A DNA stretch of 64,000 nt from GCA-2725625 sp964574215 (GTDB lineage: Bacteria; Pseudomonadota; Alphaproteobacteria; Rhodospirillales; UBA2165). The position numbers and the translations under genes were made by a program. The stretch is taken from assembly GCA_964574215.1 (NCBI GenBank), contig CAZNLR010000002.1, positions 1 to 64,000 of the forward strand. The letters are read 5' to 3'. This document shows, one piece after another, positions 31,719 to 39,279 of the stretch; within the stretch, counting starts at the first letter, position 1; every line of letters starts with the position of its first letter. A model generated the notes under the pieces. It ran no database searches. It saw only the letters and a program-made list of their open reading frames with translations, and was not told the origin of the DNA.

Positions 31719-32810
31719 ATGAAAGTCAACGGCGTACCCTACCGTACCATTTGGCTGGCCGAGGACGGCTGGGGGGTGGAGATCATCGATCAGACCAAGC
31801 TGCCCCACGAATTCGAAGTGGTCCGGATGGAAACCATGCAGGACGCGGCGGTGGCCATCAAGGATATGCTGGTGCGGGGCGCGCCCTTGATCGGGGCGAC
31901 CGCTGCCTATGGGGTGGCTTTGGCCATGCGGGAGGATTCCTCCGATGCCAATCTCAAATCTATGTACGACGCCTTGTTCGCAACGCGTCCCACGGCGGTC
32001 AATCTGCGCTGGGCGCTGGATGATCTGAAAGCGCTGCTGACGCCCTTACCGGAAGGGGAGCGGGAAGCCGCCGCTTATAAACGCGCCGCCGAAATTTGCG
32101 ACGAAGACGTGGAGATTTGCTCCAACATCGGTGAGCACGGCGCCACCATCATCAAAGAGATGGCCAATAGGAAGAATGGTGAAACGGTCAATATCCTGAC
32201 CCACTGCAACGCCGGCTGGCTGGCGACGGTGGATTGGGGCACGGCTCTGGCACCCATTTACAAGGCTTTCAACGCCGGTATCGATGTTCATGTCTGGGCG
32301 GACGAGACCCGGCCCCGCAACCAGGGCGCCAGCCTGACGGCCTGGGAATTGGGTCAGCATGGGGTGCCGCATACGGTCATCGTCGACAATGTGGGCGGCC
32401 ATTTGATGCAGCACGGCCAAGTCGATCTGGTTATCACCGGTACCGACCGCACCACCTACACCGGCGATGTCTGCAATAAGATCGGCACTTATCTGAAGGC
32501 GCTGGCCGCCCATGATAACGGCGTGCCATTCTATGTGGGTTTGCCGTCGCCCACCATCGACTGGACGGTGGAGGACGGGGTTAAGGAAATTCCCATCGAA
32601 CAACGGGATGCCACCGAAGTCACGGTTATGACGGGCTTGGATGCATCGGGCGGGGTCAGCAACGTCACAATCACGCCCCAAGGCAGCAATGCCGCCAACT
32701 ACGCCTTCGACGTCACGCCGAGGCGCCTGGTTACCGGATTGATCACTGAACGGGGTATTTCAGAAGCCAGTTCCGATGGATTGAAGGCATTGTTTCCGGA
32801 GATGGCGTAA
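31719..32810 (+). CDS. mtnA: S-methyl-5-thioribose-1-phosphate isomerase
   Basis: 363 residues. The family is related to eIF2B alpha subunits and isomerises methylthioribose 1-phosphate to methylthioribulose 1-phosphate. Visible motifs: MLVRGAPLIGATAAYG near residue 49, the catalytic cysteine in ILTHCNAGWLAT near residue 160, and the catalytic aspartate in VITGTDRTTYTGDVCNKIGT near residue 240. It directly follows mtnP. Later steps of the pathway (mtnBCD or equivalents) are not in the window. Confidence 0.95.
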   Translation: MKVNGVPYRTIWLAEDGWGVEIIDQTKLPHEFEVVRMETMQDAAVAIKDMLVRGAPLIGATAAYGVALAMREDSSDANLKSMYDALFATRPTAVNLRWALDDLKALLTPLPEGEREAAAYKRAAEICDEDVEICSNIGEHGATIIKEMANRKNGETVNILTHCNAGWLATVDWGTALAPIYKAFNAGIDVHVWADETRPRNQGASLTAWELGQHGVPHTVIVDNVGGHLMQHGQVDLVITGTDRTTYTGDVCNKIGTYLKALAAHDNGVPFYVGLPSPTIDWTVEDGVKEIPIEQRDATEVTVMTGLDASGGVSNVTITPQGSNAANYAFDVTPRRLVTGLITERGISEASSDGLKALFPEMA

Positions 32811-33069
32811 CCGGCGATTCAATCCGAAATATCACCATTTAATCACTCTAAGAACGACTGTTTCTTGCCGAAATACCGATAATACCTGATTAATTCAGTC
32901 AATTTTATGGAATCGGCTGTTTATTGGTTGATTCGTTGCGTAATAATTCCCAGTTTATAATAAGTAAAATTAGCAAAATCTTGAATCGCCTGGCTGAAAT
33001 TGTGGAAACGTGGCTATCGAAACTCATCTACCATCAAACCAATACTTCAATCTCAAAAATTAATTCGAG

Positions 33070-34596
33070 ATGGCCTTACCCTTTAAAAGAATCCTTTTCG
33101 GCGCGTCGGTATCCCGAAAGCTAATCTCCGCGACCATCGTTTTCAGTACCGTGATCGCCTTATTGGCCACGCTTGGTCAATTGTACTTTGACTATACTCA
33201 AAGCATTAAAACAATCGAAGGCAGCATCGAGTCAATCGAGATCACTCATTTAAAAAGTCTGTCCGAGGGCGTTTGGGTATTTAATGACCGGCAGGTCCAA
33301 ACGCAGTTGGAAGGAATAAATTCCCTTCCCGATATCGAGTATCTCAGCATTGAAATTGACGGTGCGAAGAGATGGTCGATTGGTGAGGCTCAATCCAAGA
33401 GAACCATTAACCGGGCGCTTCCTCTGACCCATGAGTTGGACGGTAAATCCGTTCCTTTGGGCGTGCTGAATATATCCGCCAGTGTGGACAACGTACTGAG
33501 CCGTCTATTCGAAAAGTTCGTCGTGATCCTCATCAGCAACACGGTCAAAACCTTTTTCGTCGCCGGTTTTATGTTTTTGATCTTTTGGTATTTCATTGCC
33601 AGACCGCTGGAGGATATTGCCATCTATCTTGGACATCAAGGCCCTATCAAAGACAACAAGGAGTTCAAATATTCGACTGGGCGCGACAACGCCCACCAAG
33701 ACGAATTCGGCATCATTGCGACAGAACTCAACAAGCTCAGGCAGCAACTGTTCGACACCATACAGGAATTAGAGATATCCAAAGCCGAACTTGAACTGAA
33801 CGTTAATGAGAGAACCAAACAACTCAAACAGGAAGTTGAAGAAAGAAAAAGGACCGAGGTCCATTTGGTTGAGGCGATCGAGGCGGCGGAACAGGCCAGC
33901 CGGGCCAAATCCGCTTTCCTGACGAATATGAGCCACGAATTGCGAACGCCGCTCAACGCCGTTATCGGTTTCTCCCAGGCCATGAAGTCAGGCATCTCGG
34001 GACCTTTGGAAACTAAACAAAGAGAGTATCTGGAGATTATTGAATCTTCCGGCAGTCATTTGCTGGATCTCATTAATGATATTCTCGATGTATCGAGTAT
34101 CGAAGCAGGAAAAGTCGATTTTCACGATTCGGAAGTTGAAATTCACCGGACGGTTGATGAGATCATTAAAATGATTTTACCCCGCGCTGAATTGAACGAA
34201 GTCTCTGTGAAGAATGACATCGATCTACCGGACCTCCGTATCAGTGTGGATGAACTTAGATTCAAACAGATCATGACAAATCTCATAACCAACGCGGTCA
34301 AATACAATCGCCCAGGAGGCGAAGTCGTCGTCTCGGCGGGGCGGGTAAACGGCGGATTATCGATAATCGTGAACGACAATGGCATTGGCATGAAAGAGAA
34401 GGATGTGGGCGCCGCTTTGGAAAAATTCACCCGCATTGATACCAATAGCGACGAAAATATCGAAGGTACGGGATTGGGATTGCCCCTGGCTAACGGCCTG
34501 GTTGAAGCCCTCGGCGGAACGTTAACCATCGATAGTCGATTTGGCGTCGGAACTTCGGTTATAGTACAGTTGCCCACAACGCGAATAGTGGTTTGA
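33070..34596 (+). CDS. Membrane sensor histidine kinase (orphan)
   Basis: 508 residues. Two membrane helices (about 17-40 and 158-182) bracket a ~115-residue periplasmic sensor domain with no recognised fold. A HAMP-like linker and a coiled coil (residues 225-270) follow, then HisKA with the phosphorylated H289 in FLTNMSHELRTPLNAVIGF. The ATPase domain has NLITNAVKYNRPGG, NDNGIGM and GTGLGLPLANGLVEALGG. No receiver domain is attached and no response regulator gene is in the window, so its partner is elsewhere. A weak ribosome site precedes the ATG. The base composition is A/T-richer than its neighbours by eye, and a 259-bp intergenic stretch precedes it. Confidence 0.9.
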   Translation: MALPFKRILFGASVSRKLISATIVFSTVIALLATLGQLYFDYTQSIKTIEGSIESIEITHLKSLSEGVWVFNDRQVQTQLEGINSLPDIEYLSIEIDGAKRWSIGEAQSKRTINRALPLTHELDGKSVPLGVLNISASVDNVLSRLFEKFVVILISNTVKTFFVAGFMFLIFWYFIARPLEDIAIYLGHQGPIKDNKEFKYSTGRDNAHQDEFGIIATELNKLRQQLFDTIQELEISKAELELNVNERTKQLKQEVEERKRTEVHLVEAIEAAEQASRAKSAFLTNMSHELRTPLNAVIGFSQAMKSGISGPLETKQREYLEIIESSGSHLLDLINDILDVSSIEAGKVDFHDSEVEIHRTVDEIIKMILPRAELNEVSVKNDIDLPDLRISVDELRFKQIMTNLITNAVKYNRPGGEVVVSAGRVNGGLSIIVNDNGIGMKEKDVGAALEKFTRIDTNSDENIEGTGLGLPLANGLVEALGGTLTIDSRFGVGTSVIVQLPTTRIVV

Positions 34597-34744
34597 AAAA
34601 TATCCCTTTTATCTCCCGCTGTTCCTATTCGATATTACCCTTGTTTACGCTGATCAAAAACCAGCTATCAATTCTAGTCGATCAAAGAGACTTGCTGCGT
34701 TAAACTCGCCGCCAAAGTAAGAAATCAAAGGGAGCATGATACCT

Positions 34745-35995
34745 ATGAATGTGCTGATTGTCGGGGGGGGGATCGGCGGGTTAACCCTGGCGCTCAGTCT
34801 ACATCAAGCGGGCATACCGGTCAGCGTTTACGAATCGGTTCCGGAGATCAAACCACTCGGCGTCGGAATCAATCTGCTGCCCCACGCCACGCGGGAATAC
34901 GAAGCCCTCGGCGTCCTCGACCGCCTGGCGGATATCGCTGTCGAAAATACGGAAATGTGTTTTTACAACCGGCACGGCCAGGAAATCTGCGTCGAGCCAC
35001 GGGGACTGGCCGCCGGTTACAAATGGCCTCAACTTTCCATCCATCGGGGCCATCTGCAAATGATCCTGCTGGAGATAGTCCAGGAGCGCCTTGGACCGGA
35101 CAAAGTAATCACCGGTCACCATTGCCGCTACGTGGATCAATACCGGGACGGCGCAACCGCTTATTTTGACGATCCGGTCAGCGGCGACTCTTTAGGCGCT
35201 GTCGAGGCCGATGTGGTTGTCGCCGCCGATGGTATAAAATCGGCAGTCAGACGGCAGAATTTCCCGACCGAGGGAGCCCCTCGTTATTCGGGCATCAATA
35301 TGTGGCGGGGCGTCACCAGAGGGAAAAATTTTCTATCGGGTCATAGCATGGTTCTCGCCGGCAGCCTGAGAACGGGAAAATTCGTCATCTATCCCATTGT
35401 CGACAATGTGGACGGCAGCGGGCAGACCTTGATCAATTGGATCGCCGAGGTTGAGACCGACCAGTACTTGACGGAGGATTGGAACCGGCAAGGGAAGATA
35501 GAGGATTTTATCGACTGTTTCGCCGATTGGCATTGGGATTGGATGAACATTCCCGATCTAATCCATGGCGCCGACGCTATCTACGAATTCCCCATGATCG
35601 ACCGGGAACCCATTGATCAATGGACCTATGGGCGGACGACCCTGCTGGGGGACGCCGCCCATCCCATGTTGCCGCGGGGGTCCAACGGCGCGTGCCAGGC
35701 AATTTTGGATGCGCGGGTGCTGACCCGTTGTTTGCTGGCGCACGACCGGCCGCAGGAGGCTCTCAAAGCCTACGAAGCGGAACGCTTGCCGGCGACCGCC
35801 GACATTGTCCGGATGAACCGAAGCAGCGGCCCCGATGTTTTCCTAACGGAGATAGATAAAAGAACGGGCGGTGAAAGATTTGATAACATCAATGACGTTA
35901 TCTCCCCGGAGGAACTCCAGGAACTGGCGGACGCCTATAAAATTACCGCCGGGTTCCAGAAAGACCGCTTAAACGAACGGGAGCCTTTGGTCTGA
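34745..35995 (+). CDS. FAD-dependent monooxygenase/oxidoreductase
   Basis: About 416 residues from ATG 34745, 10 bp after GGAG; the ATG at 34736 is only 1 bp from that site. Flavoprotein hydroxylase motifs are complete: VLIVGGGIGGLTLALSL for the ADP moiety, the DG motif in VVVAADGIKSAVRR near residue 160, and TTLLGDAAHPMLPRGSNGAC near residue 300 for the ribityl chain. The protein most resembles the salicylate hydroxylase/PhzS group, which oxidises aromatic carboxylates with NAD(P)H and oxygen. Substrate is unknown. It converges with the TRAP-transporter operon, which could bring in its substrate. A run of nine G residues lies in the third to sixth codons of the Rossmann motif. Confidence 0.88.
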   Translation: MNVLIVGGGIGGLTLALSLHQAGIPVSVYESVPEIKPLGVGINLLPHATREYEALGVLDRLADIAVENTEMCFYNRHGQEICVEPRGLAAGYKWPQLSIHRGHLQMILLEIVQERLGPDKVITGHHCRYVDQYRDGATAYFDDPVSGDSLGAVEADVVVAADGIKSAVRRQNFPTEGAPRYSGINMWRGVTRGKNFLSGHSMVLAGSLRTGKFVIYPIVDNVDGSGQTLINWIAEVETDQYLTEDWNRQGKIEDFIDCFADWHWDWMNIPDLIHGADAIYEFPMIDREPIDQWTYGRTTLLGDAAHPMLPRGSNGACQAILDARVLTRCLLAHDRPQEALKAYEAERLPATADIVRMNRSSGPDVFLTEIDKRTGGERFDNINDVISPEELQELADAYKITAGFQKDRLNEREPLV

Positions 35996-36027
35996 TACAA
36001 TTGGCGACGCCGTATCCGGAACCGGCG

Positions 36028-37320
36028 TCAACCCATGAAGGTTGGCAGGAAAAGAGCAATCTGCGGGAAAAAGAGGACCAGTCCCAAACGGATCAGATCG
36101 GCAACGAAAAAAGGTCCGATGCCGTGAAAGATCGTCCACAGGGAAACATCGGGCAGCATGGTCTTCAGAACAAAAACATTCATACCTACAGGCGGTGTGA
36201 TCAAGCTGATTTCGGTCACCATGATGACGACGATGCCGAACCAGATCAGATCGAACCCCAAAGACTGTACGACCGGGAAAAATATGGGAACGGTCAGCAG
36301 GATCATGCCGATACCCTCGAATACCGCACCCAATAATACGTAGATCACCATAATAACGAGCATCACACCCATCGGCGGCACATTGAGGGTATTCACGAAA
36401 TCCAGAATATCATCCGGCATGCCCGCCATATTGATGAAGTTTGAGAATATAATCGCGCCGTAGGCGACGGTGAACACGAATACCGTCGTCTTTCCCGCTT
36501 CGACCAGAGACCTGTAAAATTCGATCCAGGACATCTTGCGCCGCGCGATGGCGAAGGCGAGAGCGCCGGCGGCGCCGATGCCCCCCGCTTCGCTGGGCGT
36601 GAACACGCCGGCATAAATCCCGCCCAGGATAAAAAGAAACAACAGAACGATACCCCACACCTTGCCGAGCGCTTTGAAGCGTCCCAGCCACGGCGTCCGG
36701 TCTCCCGGTGGGCCCCAATCGGCTTTCACCCAGGTGACGATCCGAATGGCGGTGATATACAGGACGATGGTTAGAATCCCCGGGGCGATGCCGGCGATGA
36801 ACAGCTTGCCGATATCCTCTTCGACCAGAATACCGTAGATAATCAACGCGATGCTCGGCGGAATCAGGATGCCGATGGTGCCGCCGGCGGCGACCGAACC
36901 CGCCGCCAACCGGTCATCGTATTTGAATCGCCGCATCGACGGCATGGCGACTTTGGCCATGGTCGCGGCCGTGGCGGCGGAACTGCCCGACACTGCGGCG
37001 AAGCCGCCACAGGCGGCAACGGTGGCCATGGCCAAACCGCCTCTGAAATGTCCGAGCCAGGCATCGGCGGCATCGTACATATCCTCGGCCAAAGCCGCCC
37101 GGTAGACAAAAGCGCCCATCAAGATGAATAACGGCAGGGTCGAAAAATGGTAGTTCATGGAAAAATCGAGCACCAGTTGGCCGACCGTCCCCAAAGCCGG
37201 TTCGATCCCCCGGACAAAGGCAAAACCGCCAAATCCCACCAGAACCATCGCCCAGCCCAGCGGGAATCCGGCGAAACAAATCACCAGCAGGATGGCGAAG
37301 CCGATCAAAGATACCAGCAT
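36028..37320 (-). CDS. dctM: TRAP transporter large permease subunit
   Basis: 430 residues, the usual DctM size, with about 12 membrane helices. The DctM signature FILMGAFVYRAALAEDMYDA occurs near residue 65, and ASGSSAATAATMAKVAMPSM-type sequence near residue 105. Other family blocks are GGTIGILIPPSIALIIYGI and TPSEAGGIGA. It imports a small organic acid using the sodium or proton gradient with DctQ and the binding protein DctP. It is the last gene of dctP-dctQ-dctM, about 100 bp after dctQ. Confidence 0.94.
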   Translation of the reverse strand: MLVSLIGFAILLVICFAGFPLGWAMVLVGFGGFAFVRGIEPALGTVGQLVLDFSMNYHFSTLPLFILMGAFVYRAALAEDMYDAADAWLGHFRGGLAMATVAACGGFAAVSGSSAATAATMAKVAMPSMRRFKYDDRLAAGSVAAGGTIGILIPPSIALIIYGILVEEDIGKLFIAGIAPGILTIVLYITAIRIVTWVKADWGPPGDRTPWLGRFKALGKVWGIVLLFLFILGGIYAGVFTPSEAGGIGAAGALAFAIARRKMSWIEFYRSLVEAGKTTVFVFTVAYGAIIFSNFINMAGMPDDILDFVNTLNVPPMGVMLVIMVIYVLLGAVFEGIGMILLTVPIFFPVVQSLGFDLIWFGIVVIMVTEISLITPPVGMNVFVLKTMLPDVSLWTIFHGIGPFFVADLIRLGLVLFFPQIALFLPTFMG

Positions 37321-37421
37321 GTCAGATACCTGTACCGATGCTTCTTATATAGCCGGGATTGCCGGCTAATTGTTTGAACGGGGGTTTATTCATGATGAAT
37401 GTCCTGAAGGTTGCTGCCGGA

Positions 37422-37985
37422 TCAAATGACGTCCGGCGACGCCGGTTTTGAAGTATGGGACGGCCAAAATATATGCACCATCAACATCAATATAATGATG
37501 ACAACGGTAACGGCGCTTAACAGGCTGATCAAATAGGCCGGCGGCGCGAACGACCATTCGAGAAAGCCGGAAATCTGTTGCGCTTCCGCCAACTCCACAC
37601 CCTGGAGCCACATAATGTAGGTGATTCCCACATTCACCACGATGCAGCCGATGAGAATAACCAATCGTTGAAACCAGACGTGGCGGGGCCCCAGCATATT
37701 GCTCATAACGGAAATCGTAATGTGGGATTCCGAACGCGTGATAACCGGCAGAGCGCCGAACATCGCCAGGGGCATCATGAACTGGATTAATTCAAAGCCG
37801 CCTGGAACCGGCGCGCTGAAAACATAACGCCCCACCACATCGACAAAAGTCACCGCCATCATGCCAAACATGACAATGGCGACAAGGAACATCAGAATTT
37901 TGTCAAGCAGGTCCAATAAATCGAGCGCGGAGACCTGTTTGACCTCCGCACCAGATTTATCATTGGAATTGTCGTCGTGGGACAA
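37422..37985 (-). CDS. dctQ: TRAP transporter small permease subunit
   Basis: About 188 residues from a TTG at 37985 with AGGA 9 bp upstream; a longer reading from 38075 would overlap dctP by 79 bp and is unlikely. Four membrane helices are visible. The family motif lies in VDVVGRYVFSAPVPGGFELI, followed by RSESHITISV, as in DctQ proteins. It pairs with DctM in the inner membrane. The exact start is uncertain because no ATG is present in a suitable place. Confidence 0.85.
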   Translation of the reverse strand: MSHDDNSNDKSGAEVKQVSALDLLDLLDKILMFLVAIVMFGMMAVTFVDVVGRYVFSAPVPGGFELIQFMMPLAMFGALPVITRSESHITISVMSNMLGPRHVWFQRLVILIGCIVVNVGITYIMWLQGVELAEAQQISGFLEWSFAPPAYLISLLSAVTVVIIILMLMVHIFWPSHTSKPASPDVI

Positions 37986-37996
37986 TAGCCCAAATC

Positions 37997-39028
37997 CTAC
38001 ATCTTCGACTGTTGACGATAATATGTCAGGGCAGCCTTGCCATCGACGCCCTTCTTGGCCGCATTGGCAATCCATTGCGCGTCGAATGTAGCGAATTTTT
38101 CCTTCATGACGCGAATCACGTCGGGGCTAACCTGGGTAACGTTGATGCCGGCCTTCTTGAAGGCGGGCAGCGCGGCTGTCCCGGCGTCGTCCCAATGCCT
38201 GCCGTGGTTAGCGATATTCAATCCGGCGGCGCTTTCGATTGCCTTCTTAATATCCGCCGGAAGACCATCCCACTTCTTCTGATTCATAATCGTCGAGAAG
38301 GGCGTGTTGTAGAATTTTCCAGGAATGGTGTAGATGGTTTTGATATAGGGAATCATCTTCATTTTATAAATGTCGCTATACGGCAGAATTGCGCCGTCAA
38401 CGATGCCTTTGGACACAACTTCGAAAGTTTTGATGCCCGGCGTCACGACTAAAACGGCTCCCATGGCTTTCATTTCCTTGGAGGCCATACCGCGGCTGAC
38501 ACGGATTTTAAGATTTTTCAGATCCTCGGCTTTGTTGATTTTGATTTTACCCATGTTCAAATCGCCGCCGGAGTGAACGAAAAAGCCAAGTAATTTGACG
38601 CCCTTATATTCGTTGGCGCCTTCGAAATACTTTTTGTAGGTTTTCCATAAAGCTATGGAGGATTTTTTTGCTGATACCGTACTGAACGGCAGGGTGGCTA
38701 TTTCGGGTAGCGTCAATCGCTTGGTCTCGAAAATATTTGCCAGCGAAGTCACGTCGGCCACGCCGCTGGATACCACGCTCCACTGCCGGGGTGGCGGCGC
38801 CAGTGTCTTGGCCGGGAACCGGAATTTCAGTTTGCCGTTACTGGCTTTTTCGGCATCGGCTGCCCAGCCCTTGTTAACCTTGGTGAAGGGATGGGTCGGC
38901 GGCGTAAAATTGTTGTGGATTAACTTAGTCTGCGCACTGGCGGGAATCGGATTAAGCGCTGACAGGCCTATTACAGCGGCACCAATTAGAGCGGTGCACG
39001 AAATACCATAGGGCAGTAATGTTCTCAT
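37997..39028 (-). CDS. dctP: TRAP transporter substrate-binding protein
   Basis: 343 residues from the ATG at 39028, which has GGAGG 7 bp upstream. A signal peptide of about 32 residues (ALIGAAVIGLSALNPIPASAQ region) directs it to the periplasm. The DctP fold is supported by NFTPPTHPFTKVNKGWA, ENLKNLKIRVSRGMA-like AEDLKNLKIRVSRGMA near residue 170, with the arginine that binds the substrate carboxylate in this family. The ligand is therefore probably an organic acid, identity unknown. About 250 bp of upstream space precede the gene, with an A/T-rich inverted repeat near 39135-39150. Confidence 0.93.
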   Translation of the reverse strand: MRTLLPYGISCTALIGAAVIGLSALNPIPASAQTKLIHNNFTPPTHPFTKVNKGWAADAEKASNGKLKFRFPAKTLAPPPRQWSVVSSGVADVTSLANIFETKRLTLPEIATLPFSTVSAKKSSIALWKTYKKYFEGANEYKGVKLLGFFVHSGGDLNMGKIKINKAEDLKNLKIRVSRGMASKEMKAMGAVLVVTPGIKTFEVVSKGIVDGAILPYSDIYKMKMIPYIKTIYTIPGKFYNTPFSTIMNQKKWDGLPADIKKAIESAAGLNIANHGRHWDDAGTAALPAFKKAGINVTQVSPDVIRVMKEKFATFDAQWIANAAKKGVDGKAALTYYRQQSKM

Positions 39029-39279
39029 GACGTCCTCCAAGAAAAATTATTTTTGTATGGCAATTAGTCAACAAGAGCCGGAGGAAGTCAAATTATTAAT
39101 CCCATATTATAGGATTTCACTATGAGCTTATAATATTTAAAAATATTCTGTTATGCAGCCTGTCTGAGCGGACAAAATGACGATCCGGTCCCTTGGTCAC
39201 GTGGAAATGGTAACGTATCAACGTAAATGTGAAAGTTCTTATGGTTTTGGAAGTAAACGGTGAAACAGAAGTTGTGAAA

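Noticed and set aside
32924..33124. 66-residue frame before the histidine kinase
   Set aside because: Overlaps the kinase start in another frame, no ribosome site, A/T-driven composition.
38000..38030. Similarity to the palindromic repeat at the dctP-dctQ junction
   Set aside because: Only TCGACTGT and a broken right arm are shared and the stretch is inside the dctP coding region, so chance is likely.
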